DNA from: DASQUK01 sp035641315
Lineage (GTDB): Bacteria; Actinomycetota; Acidimicrobiia; Acidimicrobiales; VFJN01
Direction of reading: 5' to 3'
DNA length: 15,437 nt
Assembly: GCA_035641315.1 (NCBI GenBank)
Contig: DASQUK010000096.1
Location: 1 to 15,437 of the forward strand
Shown: positions 6,311 to 13,547 of the stretch, one piece after another
Position numbering within the stretch: position 1 is the stretch's first letter
Layout: every line of letters begins with the position of its first letter
Translations under genes and position numbers: made by a program
Notes under the pieces: generated by a model
What the model saw: the letters and a program-made list of their open reading frames with translations, nothing else
What the model was told of the DNA's origin: nothing
Databases searched by the model: none

Positions 6311-8209
6311 ATGGCCGCCCCCGCCACCGCAGACTCGGGAACCCATGGCCCCGATGCCCGCACGATCGGGCTGTCCGTCGGCGCCCTGGGGGTGGTGTTC
6401 GGCGACATCGGGACCAACCCGCTGTTCGCCATGCGCGAGGCGTTCGAGGGGCACGGCTACGAGCTCGCGGTCTTCGAGGACAACGTGCTCGGCCTGCTGT
6501 CCCTCATGTTCTGGTCGCTGATCCTGGTCATCTGCGTCAAGTACCTCGCCTTCGTCATGCGGGCCGACAACCGAGGCGAAGGCGGCATCCTGGCGCTGAG
6601 CGCGCTGGTTACGCCCAAGGAGCCGCCGGTGCGGGGGACCCGCTGGGTCATCCTGCTCATCGGCCTGATGGGCGCGGCGCTGCTGCACGGCGACGGTGTC
6701 ATCACGCCCGCCATCTCGGTGCTCGCCGCCGTGGAGGGCACCACTATCGCCGCCCCCGACCTCGACGCCGTGGTGGTCCCGGCGGCGGTCGCCATCCTCG
6801 TCGGCCTGTTCATGGTGCAACACCGGGGCACCACGGCGATCGGGCGGGTGTTCGGACCGGTCATGGTCGTGTGGTTCACCACGATCGGCGTGCTGGGCCT
6901 GGTGAACGTGGCCGACCGTCCGGGTGTCCTCCGGGCGGTCAACCCGGGTCACGCCGTCTCTTTCTTCGCCGACAACGGGTTCCGTGGCTTCCTGGTGCTG
7001 GGAGCCGTCATCCTGGTCGTGGTGGGGGGCGAGGCCCTCTACGCCGACATGGGTCACTTCGGCCGCCGGCCCATCGTGCTCGGGTGGTACGCGCTGGTGC
7101 TGCCCAGCCTGCTGCTGGTCTACTTCGGTCAGGGCGCGCTCCTGATCGAGGAGCCCGAGGCGATCGACAACCCCTTCTACCGCTTGGCGCCCGAGTGGGG
7201 GCTTTATCCCCTCGTCGTGCTGGCGACCATCGCGACGGTGATCGCCTCGCAGGCGTTGATCTCCGGCGCCTATTCGCTGACTCGGCAGGCGGTCCAGCTG
7301 GGCTACAGCCCCCGGGTCCACCACACGTCGGCGACCGAGATCGGCCAGATCTACATCGGCGCGGTCAATTGGGTGCTGATGGCCGCCTGCGTCGGCCTCG
7401 TGATCGGGTTCCGGAAATCGGCCAACCTGGCCGCCGCCTACGGGTTCGCCGTCACCACCACGATGGTCGTGACCACCATCGTGTTCTACTTCGTGGCGCG
7501 GGAGCGGTTCGGCTGGAGCCTTCGGTTGGTTGTGCCGCTGTGCGTGCTGTTCCTCGTGGTCGACCTGGCGTTCTTCGGCGCCACGCTGTTCAAGATCCCC
7601 GATGGCGGCTGGTTCCCGCTGGTGGCCGCCATCGTCGTCTTCACGCTGCTGACCACCTGGCGGACCGGCCGGCGCCTCGTCCGCGAGCGACTGGTCCGCG
7701 GCGGGATCCAGCTCGCCGACTTCGTCAGGGACGTCGCCGAGGACCGGCCCGTGCGCACGCCCGGGGCCGGCGCCTACCTGGCGTCGACGCCGGGGGTCAC
7801 CCCGCCGGCACTGTTCGCCAACCTGGAGTACAACGACGCCGTCCACGAAACCGTGCTGGTGGTCTCGGTCGTGGCCGGTGAGGTGCCGCGCGTCGATCCG
7901 GACAATCGGACCGAGATGGCCGACCTCGGCGCCGGCTTCCACCAGGTCACGCTGCGCTACGGCTTCATGGAGGACATCGACGTGCCCCGGGCGCTGTCCC
8001 TCGAGGCGGCGCCGAAGCTGGGCGTCGACCTCGACAGCCTCCCGTACTTCCTGGGCCGGGAGTCGCTGCGGGTCACGGCCCGGCCGGGGATGGCTCGCTG
8101 GCGGGAACACCTGTTCGCGCTGATGTCGCGCAACGCCACGAGCGCGGCCACCTACTTCGGTCTGCCCCCGGAGCAGACGGTCGAGCTCGGCCTCGCCGTG
8201 GAGCTGTGA
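6311..8209 (+). CDS. kup: Kup-family potassium uptake transporter
   Basis: A 632-residue integral membrane protein of the KUP/HAK/KT family, which takes up potassium, usually with protons. Family motifs appear in order: GVVFGDIGTNPLFAMRE (27-43), the YLAFVMRADNRGEGGILALSAL segment (78 on), LLHGDGVITPAISVLAAVEG (124-143), and GGEALYADMGHFGRRPI around E241. The E in the last two motifs matches acidic residues conserved in E. coli Kup. About twelve hydrophobic segments are followed by a cytoplasmic C-terminal domain of roughly 160 residues. The length is close to that of E. coli Kup (622). GCAAGGGA lies 5 bases before the ATG. The gene stands alone, divergent from a methyltransferase; the 53-bp gap is too small for a c-di-AMP (ydaO-type) riboswitch, which controls some kup genes elsewhere. 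Its stop abuts the stop of the next, convergent gene. Confidence 0.96.
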   Translation: MAAPATADSGTHGPDARTIGLSVGALGVVFGDIGTNPLFAMREAFEGHGYELAVFEDNVLGLLSLMFWSLILVICVKYLAFVMRADNRGEGGILALSALVTPKEPPVRGTRWVILLIGLMGAALLHGDGVITPAISVLAAVEGTTIAAPDLDAVVVPAAVAILVGLFMVQHRGTTAIGRVFGPVMVVWFTTIGVLGLVNVADRPGVLRAVNPGHAVSFFADNGFRGFLVLGAVILVVVGGEALYADMGHFGRRPIVLGWYALVLPSLLLVYFGQGALLIEEPEAIDNPFYRLAPEWGLYPLVVLATIATVIASQALISGAYSLTRQAVQLGYSPRVHHTSATEIGQIYIGAVNWVLMAACVGLVIGFRKSANLAAAYGFAVTTTMVVTTIVFYFVARERFGWSLRLVVPLCVLFLVVDLAFFGATLFKIPDGGWFPLVAAIVVFTLLTTWRTGRRLVRERLVRGGIQLADFVRDVAEDRPVRTPGAGAYLASTPGVTPPALFANLEYNDAVHETVLVVSVVAGEVPRVDPDNRTEMADLGAGFHQVTLRYGFMEDIDVPRALSLEAAPKLGVDLDSLPYFLGRESLRVTARPGMARWREHLFALMSRNATSAATYFGLPPEQTVELGLAVEL

Positions 8210-9406
8210 TCAGGCGACCGGCGGCACGAGGGCGTTGGCCTTGGCCACCGACGCGAACCAGGCGGCGCTGGGCTTCGGCTGGCGGGTGAACGTCTCGCGG
8301 TCCACCGACACCAGCCCGAACCGGGGCCGGTAGCCGAAGGCCCACTCGAAGTTGTCGAGCAGCGACCAGTAGGTGTAACCGCGCACGTCGATGCCGTCGG
8401 CTAGGCAGCGCAGGACGCCCTCCAGCGCCGCGTGCACGAAGGCGATGCGCTGATCGTCGTCGTTGGTGCCGATGCCGTTCTCCGTCACCAGCAGGGGGAC
8501 CCGCCCGCCGGTGAACGACCAGGCTCGGCGGAGGCACGCCTCCAGCGCCTGGGGCCAGTACTCGTAGCCCATGTCGAGCACCGGCACGCCCTGCTCAGGC
8601 GGCAGCATCCCGTCCGGGCCCAGGCGCATGCGCGAGTAGACCTGCACGCCGAGGAAGTCGTCGCCCTCCGTCGCCTCCAGGAACACGTCCTCCATGTCCC
8701 GTTCCATCTGGGCGCGCTGCGCCTCGCCGCCCTCGACCGCCTGATACTCGGTCATCGACAGGGTCAGCCCGACCGGCACCCCGGGTGCCGCGGCCCGGAT
8801 GGCGTCGACCGCCTTGCGGTGGGCGTCGACGAACACGTCGTTGACGCGCAGCCGCAGGTCGTGATCGGACTTGCCCGGCGGGAACAAGCCCAACAGCCAG
8901 CCCATGGTGGCGACGATGTTGGGCTCGTTGATCGTGCACGCCCGGCGCATGACGTCGCCCAGCTCCCCGGCCAGCCGGCCGCAGAAGGCGGCGAACCGGT
9001 CGGCGGTGGCCGGATCCTCCCAGCCCGGTTGCCCGACCGCCAGCCACCGGGGCGTCGTGAAATGGTGGAACGTGACGGTGGGCTCGATGCCCTGGGCCAG
9101 CAGCGCCTCGCACTGGCGCCGGTAGTGGGCCACGGCGGCCGACGACCATTCGCCGTCCTCGGGCTCGATGCGGCTCCACTCCACCGAGAGGCGGTAGGTG
9201 CCGAGCCCCAGGTTGGCCACCAGCGCGATGTCCTCCTCCCAGCGGTTCCACGAGTCGCAGGCGTCGCCCGACGGCTCGGCGCACGGGCTGGCGGGATCGT
9301 GCTCCCAGGCCCACCAGTCGTTGTTCCAGTTGCCGCCCTCGATCTGGTGGGCGGCGGTGGCCGTGCCCCACACGAAGCCGCCGGGGAACGAGTCGATGTC
9401 GCTCAC
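8210..9406 (-). CDS. Family 1 glycoside hydrolase (beta-glucosidase-like), short actinobacterial form
   Basis: A 398-residue retaining beta-glycosidase. FVWGTATAAHQIEGG (11-25) carries the sugar-binding Gln. The acid/base is E161 in CTINEPN (157-163) and the nucleophile is E309 in LLVTENGIGT (305-314). The glycone-site motif WSLLDNFEWAFGY is at 347-359, followed by RFGLVSVDR. There is no signal peptide, so it acts on imported or internal glycosides. It is shorter than the usual 440-480 residues: only 148 residues separate the two catalytic Glu, and the usual Gly-x-Asn-Tyr-Tyr stretch reads GVQVYSR (253-259). I recall the same features in a group of short actinobacterial GH1 proteins. The start is a GTG with GGGGAG 5-6 bases upstream. 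The substrate is not predictable. It diverges from tesB and converges on kup. Confidence 0.93.
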   Translation of the reverse strand: MSDIDSFPGGFVWGTATAAHQIEGGNWNNDWWAWEHDPASPCAEPSGDACDSWNRWEEDIALVANLGLGTYRLSVEWSRIEPEDGEWSSAAVAHYRRQCEALLAQGIEPTVTFHHFTTPRWLAVGQPGWEDPATADRFAAFCGRLAGELGDVMRRACTINEPNIVATMGWLLGLFPPGKSDHDLRLRVNDVFVDAHRKAVDAIRAAAPGVPVGLTLSMTEYQAVEGGEAQRAQMERDMEDVFLEATEGDDFLGVQVYSRMRLGPDGMLPPEQGVPVLDMGYEYWPQALEACLRRAWSFTGGRVPLLVTENGIGTNDDDQRIAFVHAALEGVLRCLADGIDVRGYTYWSLLDNFEWAFGYRPRFGLVSVDRETFTRQPKPSAAWFASVAKANALVPPVA

Positions 9407-9528
9407 GTTGCTCCCCGCTCTTGGCTTTCGGCCGGGCCGCTCGGGCCTCGCTCGCTCTCTCGCCGTCCGGGACGCTCGCTCATCGGGGGAACCCTAGGTT
9501 GCCTCGGGCCGGCCGGTAGCTTTCCCGC
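9407..9528. promoter_or_regulatory. Divergent region between the GH1 gene and tesB
   Basis: These 122 bp must hold the start signals of both genes. On the plus strand a TAGCTT box abuts tesB. On the minus side I see only the GGGGAG ribosome binding site of the GH1 gene and a run of GCTCGCTC-type repeats (about 9440-9480), with no convincing promoter. Confidence 0.4.
9517..9522 (+). promoter_or_regulatory. -10 box (TAGCTT) for leaderless tesB transcript
   Basis: TAGCTT ends 6 bases before the GTG at 9529, so transcription should start at the start codon itself. No ribosome binding site is present. This is the standard arrangement of leaderless actinobacterial genes. The -35 is not evident. 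Confidence 0.55.
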
Positions 9529-10380
9529 GTGCCCCAGGACGCCGTCGACGATCTGGTGCGGCTGCTCGACATCGAGGCGATCGAGGTCAACATCTTCCGG
9601 GGCGTCTCGCCCGAGGAGGACCGCCAGCGGATCTTCGGCGGCCAGGTCGCAGGCCAGGCGCTGGTCGCGGCGGCCCGCACCGTTCAAGTCGGCCGGCACG
9701 TCCACTCGCTGCACGGCTACTTCCTGCGGGCGGGCGATCCCAAGGCCCCGATCCTGTACGAGGTCGACCGCATCCGCGACGGCCGCTCGTTCACCACCCG
9801 GCGGGTGGTGGCGATCCAGCACGGCAAGGCGATCTTCAACATGGCCGCCAGCTTCCAGGTGGACGAGCTGGGCTTCGAGCACGCCTTCGACATGCCCGAG
9901 GTCACGCCCCCCGAGGACCTGCCGGACCTGCGGGAGCGGGCCAAGACCTACGGCAACAAGATGGGCGCCTGGATCGACCGGCCCCGCCCCATCGACATCC
10001 GCCACGTCGACTGGCTGCCCCCCGACCGCAAGTCCCCGCTACCGCCACGCCAGAACGTGTGGCTGCGGGCCAACGGGCGCCTGCCCGACGACCCGCTGAT
10101 CCACACCATCGTGCTCACCTACGCGTCCGACATGACGCTGCTGGACACGTCGATGCTGCCACACGGCGGCAGCTGGTTCGACCCCAGCCTGTTCATGGCC
10201 AGCCTGGACCATGCCATGTGGTTCCATCGGCGGTTCCGCGCCGACGACTGGTTGCTCTACGCCCAGGACAGCCCGGCCGCCACCAACGGCCGCGGCTTGT
10301 CGCGGGGCCTGGTCTTCACCCGCGACGGCACGCTGGTGGCGACCGTGATGCAGGAGGGGCTGATCCGTGTTGCCCGCTGA
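9529..10380 (+). CDS. tesB: Acyl-CoA thioesterase II (TesB)
   Basis: A 283-residue double-hotdog enzyme that hydrolyses acyl-CoA to free fatty acid and CoA. IFGGQVAGQALVAAART (35-51) and HSLHGYFLRAGDP (59-71) are typical N-terminal TesB motifs. The second hotdog carries the catalytic triad. By alignment with E. coli TesB (D204, T228, Q278) it is D201 in TYASD, S225 in ASLDH and Q275 in VMQEG. The Ser-for-Thr change also occurs in human ACOT8, so activity is expected. Length matches the family (286 in E. coli). The GTG start directly follows the first supported promoter box, and the leader is absent. The gene ends 21 bases before the lipoprotein gene, which has its own -10 box, so the two may be expressed together or separately. 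Confidence 0.95.
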   Translation: MPQDAVDDLVRLLDIEAIEVNIFRGVSPEEDRQRIFGGQVAGQALVAAARTVQVGRHVHSLHGYFLRAGDPKAPILYEVDRIRDGRSFTTRRVVAIQHGKAIFNMAASFQVDELGFEHAFDMPEVTPPEDLPDLRERAKTYGNKMGAWIDRPRPIDIRHVDWLPPDRKSPLPPRQNVWLRANGRLPDDPLIHTIVLTYASDMTLLDTSMLPHGGSWFDPSLFMASLDHAMWFHRRFRADDWLLYAQDSPAATNGRGLSRGLVFTRDGTLVATVMQEGLIRVAR

Positions 10381-10387
10381 TCGCGCG

Positions 10388-10393
10388 TACGGT
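10388..10393 (+). promoter_or_regulatory. Candidate -10 box (TACGGT) for the sugar dehydrogenase-like gene
   Basis: TACGGT ends 8 bases before the ATG at 10402, in the 21-bp gap after tesB. The bases before the ATG (CCCGGCCC) contain no ribosome binding site, so the gene may be transcribed leaderless from here, or translated by coupling to tesB. Confidence 0.4.
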
Positions 10394-10401
10394 CCCGGCC
10401 C

Positions 10402-11664
10402 ATGCAAATGATGCGCGGGATCTGGGTCGTGCTGGCGGCGGGGCTGGTCCTGGCCGCCTGTGGCGACGACGGCGACGGTGGCGACGCCGTGGGACCGACC
10501 ACCACCGAGCGGTCGACCACCAGCGCCGAGCCATCCACGGGCGGATCGGCCACGACCAGCGGCGACGCACCGGAAGCCCCGCTCGACGACATCGAGATCG
10601 CCGCCACGCCGGTGGCCGAGGCGGACTCTCCCACCTCGCTGGTGGTCCGCCCGGGGTCGCCGACCCTGTACGTCGCCGAGCGTGCCGGAACGGTGCGCCC
10701 TGTGACGGTGGCCGGCAGCGGCCTCGACCGCAGCTACGACGTCGGCGACGCCGTGCTCGACATCAGCGATGAGGTGGTGGCCGACGTCGAGCGTGGCCTG
10801 CTCGACATCGAGTTCTCCGAGGATGGCGCCACGCTCTACGTCAGCTTCAGCCTGGCGCCCGACGGCGACACCCGCATCGTGGAGTACGCCATGTCGGGTG
10901 ATGCCGTGGACACCGGCTCGCGGCGGGAGCTCCTGGCGGTGGACCAACCCTTCGCCAACCACAACGGCGGGGACGTCGAGATCGGGCCCGACGGGTTCCT
11001 GTACGTGGCGCTCGGCGACGGCGGCAGCAGGGGCGACCCGATGGGCAACGGCCAGGACACGCAGGTGCAGCTGGGCAAGATCCTGCGGATCGACCCGACG
11101 CGGCCGTCCGGGGGCCGGCAGTACGGGATCCCGGCCGACAACCCGTTCGCCGACGGTGCCGCCGGTCGGCCCGAGATCTGGCTCTACGGCGTGCGCAACC
11201 CGTGGCGGATCGCCTTCGACCGCGCCACCGACGACCTGTGGGTGGCCGACGTCGGCCAGAGCGAGTGGGAGGAGATCGACCTGCTGCCGGCCGCGGCCGG
11301 CGGCGGGCGGGGCGCCAACCTCGGCTGGGTCGAGATGGAAGGGACCCACCCGTACCAGGGCGGCAGCAACCCCGAGGGCGCGGTCCTGCCGGTGTTCGAG
11401 TACTCGCACGACGAGGGCTGCTCGGTCACCGGCGGCGTGGTGTACCGGGGATCGGCCATCACCGGCCTCGGTGGCGCGTACCTGTTCGGCGACTACTGCC
11501 AAGGCGACCTCCGGGCGCTGCGGGTGCGGGACGGCGAGGTGACCGAGGAGCGCACCTTCGACGCCCACGTCGACCAGCTGGTGTCGTTCGCCGAGGACGC
11601 CGACGGCGAGGTCTACGCCCTGTCGCTGGCCGGCGGCATCTACCGGCTCGACCCCGCCGGCTGA
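10402..11664 (+). CDS. PQQ-dependent sugar dehydrogenase-like lipoprotein (GSDH/Ylii family)
   Basis: A 420-residue secreted lipoprotein. A short signal peptide (WVVLAAGLVLAAC, 8-20) ends in a lipobox L-A-A-C20, so the mature protein should be tethered by lipid to the outer face of the membrane. A Thr/Ser/Gly-rich linker follows to about residue 60, then a six-bladed beta-propeller of the soluble glucose/aldose dehydrogenase family. H187 in FANHNGGDVEIGPDG matches the catalytic His of that family. YVALGDGGSRGDP (201-213), LGKILRIDP, YGVRNPWRIAFD and ADVGQSEWEEID are family motifs near the PQQ and calcium sites. C340 and C366 could pair. Expected role: oxidation of aldose sugars outside the cell with PQQ. 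No PQQ genes are in the window, and related propellers exist that do not bind PQQ, so activity is not certain. The 3' end overlaps the convergent prmA by 25 bases. Confidence 0.9.
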   Translation: MQMMRGIWVVLAAGLVLAACGDDGDGGDAVGPTTTERSTTSAEPSTGGSATTSGDAPEAPLDDIEIAATPVAEADSPTSLVVRPGSPTLYVAERAGTVRPVTVAGSGLDRSYDVGDAVLDISDEVVADVERGLLDIEFSEDGATLYVSFSLAPDGDTRIVEYAMSGDAVDTGSRRELLAVDQPFANHNGGDVEIGPDGFLYVALGDGGSRGDPMGNGQDTQVQLGKILRIDPTRPSGGRQYGIPADNPFADGAAGRPEIWLYGVRNPWRIAFDRATDDLWVADVGQSEWEEIDLLPAAAGGGRGANLGWVEMEGTHPYQGGSNPEGAVLPVFEYSHDEGCSVTGGVVYRGSAITGLGGAYLFGDYCQGDLRALRVRDGEVTEERTFDAHVDQLVSFAEDADGEVYALSLAGGIYRLDPAG

Positions 11665-12527
11665 GTGCGGTTAGGGAGGCAGGTCAACGTCACGGCAAGC
11701 CAGCCGTCGTCGGTGTCCTCGCCCGCCGGGACCAGGCCGAGGGCCGCTGCGGCGTCATTGACCGGCCCGCGCTGGCCGACCAGCACCCCGCTGACCACGA
11801 GGGTGCCGCCGTCCGCCAGGGCTGCCCGCAGGGCCGGTGCCATCTCAACGAGGTCCGGCAACAACAGGTTGGCCACGACCAGGTCGAACGGCTCCTCGCT
11901 GGCGACCACGTCGTCGAGCGGGGCGGGGGTGACCACCAGCCGGTCCTCGACGGCGTTGGGGGCGGCGTTGGCCCGCGACGCCTCCAGTGCCGCCGGGTCC
12001 CGGTCGACGCCGACGGCGTGGCCCGCGCCCAGAGCGAGGGCGGCGATGCCGAGCACGCCGCTGCCGCAGCCGGCGTCGAGCACGCGCTCGCCGCCCCGGA
12101 CCAGCCGGTCGAGTGCCGCCAGGGCCAGCCGCGTCGAGGCGTGGGTCCCGCTCCCGAACGCCCGCCCGGGGTCCACGACCACCTCCGCCCGACCCGCGCC
12201 GGGCGGAGCCGGCACCCATGGCGGCCGCACCAGCAGCCGCTCGCCCACGGTCACCGCCCGGGCATGGGCGCGCCAGGCGTCGAGCGCGCCGTCGAGGTCG
12301 ACGGCCTGCATCTCGGCGGGCCAGCGCGGCGCCACGGCCGCCAGCAGCCGTTCGACGTCGTCGCCCGGCGCCACGCCCGCCACCAGCAGGACGCCACCGC
12401 CCGGGGATCGGCGCTCCTCCACGGCGACGGCGCCCGCCTGCCACAGAGCGTCGGCCGCCAGCTCCGCCTCGGCGCCCGCCGGCACGTCGACCCGGACCAC
12501 GGCGACGCCGGGCGGTCGGCTCGGCAT
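11640..12527 (-). CDS. prmA: Ribosomal protein L11 methyltransferase (PrmA) or close homologue
   Basis: A 295-residue protein (E. coli PrmA has 293). The N-terminal substrate-recognition domain (about 8-65) contains the GA-V-VEE stretch of the family. A linker with WRAHARAVTVGERLLVRPPW (85-104) matches the family's W-x-x-x-F/A...PxW region, and DPGRAFGSGTHASTRLAL (119-136) is the diagnostic PrmA motif. The SAM loop is VLDAGCGSGVLGIAALALGA (149-168), and VVANLLLPDL (217-226) matches the Asn-Ile-Leu motif of the active site. PrmA methylates ribosomal protein L11. The start is 12 bases after the egtD stop and in the same frame, with no clear ribosome binding site, so translation probably depends on the upstream gene. 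A shift to a small-molecule substrate is possible but unsupported. The 3' end overlaps the sugar dehydrogenase gene. Confidence 0.87.
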   Translation of the reverse strand: MPSRPPGVAVVRVDVPAGAEAELAADALWQAGAVAVEERRSPGGGVLLVAGVAPGDDVERLLAAVAPRWPAEMQAVDLDGALDAWRAHARAVTVGERLLVRPPWVPAPPGAGRAEVVVDPGRAFGSGTHASTRLALAALDRLVRGGERVLDAGCGSGVLGIAALALGAGHAVGVDRDPAALEASRANAAPNAVEDRLVVTPAPLDDVVASEEPFDLVVANLLLPDLVEMAPALRAALADGGTLVVSGVLVGQRGPVNDAAAALGLVPAGEDTDDGWLAVTLTCLPNRTQPAGSSR

Positions 12528-12539
12528 GGAGTGGCCGAC

Positions 12540-13547
12540 TTAGTCGATTGGGCGGGCCAGCGTCAGGAGGTAGTCGCCCGAGGGGTCGGTCCACCGGTCC
12601 GTCACCTCCAGGCCCGCCGCAGCCAGCTCCGCACGCACCCCCTCGAGCGTGAACTTGGCGCTGATCTCGGTGCGCATCTGCTCGCCGGCGGCGAAGTCGA
12701 CCGTCATGTCGATGGCCGGCAGGTGCACGGTCATGGGCTCGGTCGCCCGCAGCCGCATCTCGATCCAGCGGCCGTCGGGCTTCCAGACGGCAACGTGGTC
12801 GAACCGGTCGGGCACGAAGTCGGCCCCCAGCTCGCGGTTGAGGACGTGCAGCAGGTTGCGGTTGAACTCGGCCGTCACACCGCGGGCGTCGTCGTAGGCG
12901 GCGACGAGGCGGCCGGGTTCCTTGACGAGGTCGGTGGCGAGCAGGAAGCGGTCGGACCCGCTGAGCGCGGCCCGCAGCTCCTCCAGGAACCGCCGCCGCT
13001 GGGCGGGGTCGAGGTTGCCGATGGTGCTGCCGAGGAAGGCGACGAGCCGCGGCTCGTCGAGGTCGGGGATGCCGTCGAGGTGCTCGTGGAAGTCGCCCAC
13101 CACGGCGTGCACGCCGATGCCCATGTCGGCGGCGATGGCCGCGGCGGCGCCCCGCAGCGTCGCCTCGGACACGTCGAACGGCACGTACCCGTCCAACCCG
13201 GCGCTGGCCGCGGCCATCGCGTCGAGCAGCACCCGGGTCTTCTCCGACGTGCCCGAGCCCAGCTCCACCAGCACCCGCGCCTTGGCGGCCTCGGCGATCT
13301 CACCCGCCGCCCGGCGCAGCAGCGACCGCTCGGTGCGGAAGGGGTAGTACTCGGGCAGGCGGGTGATCTCCTCGTACAGCGCCGAGCCTCGGTCGTCGTA
13401 GAACCAGACCGGCGGCATCCACTTGGGGGTGGCGCCGAGCCCGACGCGGGCATCGCGGCGCAACGCCGCCTCGAGGTCGGCCGGCACCAGTTGGACGTCG
13501 ACGGTCACCCGCCCTGGCACCAGCAGCGTGTCGAGCGGGGCCCTCAA
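12540..13547 (-). CDS. egtD: L-histidine N-alpha-methyltransferase (EgtD)
   Basis: A 335-residue enzyme that trimethylates histidine with three SAM to give hercynine, the first committed step of ergothioneine synthesis. It closely follows mycobacterial EgtD (321 residues): PPVWFYDDRGSALYEEITRLPEYYP (45-69), SAM loop VELGSGTSEKT (94-104), FLGSTIGNL (171-179), YDDARGVTAEFNRN (218-231) and TEISAKF (293-299). N178, Y218, E294 and S296 match the histidine-binding residues N166, Y206, E282 and S284 of the M. smegmatis enzyme. The given start is a TTG overlapping the egtB stop (TTGA), which suggests coupled translation. A GTG at 13508 would remove 13 poorly conserved residues and is equally possible. 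Confidence 0.96.
   Translation of the reverse strand: MRAPLDTLLVPGRVTVDVQLVPADLEAALRRDARVGLGATPKWMPPVWFYDDRGSALYEEITRLPEYYPFRTERSLLRRAAGEIAEAAKARVLVELGSGTSEKTRVLLDAMAAASAGLDGYVPFDVSEATLRGAAAAIAADMGIGVHAVVGDFHEHLDGIPDLDEPRLVAFLGSTIGNLDPAQRRRFLEELRAALSGSDRFLLATDLVKEPGRLVAAYDDARGVTAEFNRNLLHVLNRELGADFVPDRFDHVAVWKPDGRWIEMRLRATEPMTVHLPAIDMTVDFAAGEQMRTEISAKFTLEGVRAELAAAGLEVTDRWTDPSGDYLLTLARPID

Noticed and set aside
6296..8110. Open minus-strand frame of 604 codons opposite kup
   Set aside because: Composition is His/Asp/Gln-rich noise, and the plus strand encodes an unmistakable Kup transporter.
9440..9480. GCTCGCTC-type short repeats before tesB
   Set aside because: Too short and irregular to call a repeat element; likely base-composition noise in a promoter region.
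8432..10099. Open plus-strand frame of 555 codons across the GH1 gene and tesB
   Set aside because: It is antisense to GH1 and out of frame with tesB, both of which carry catalytic motifs; it has no start signal or family features.
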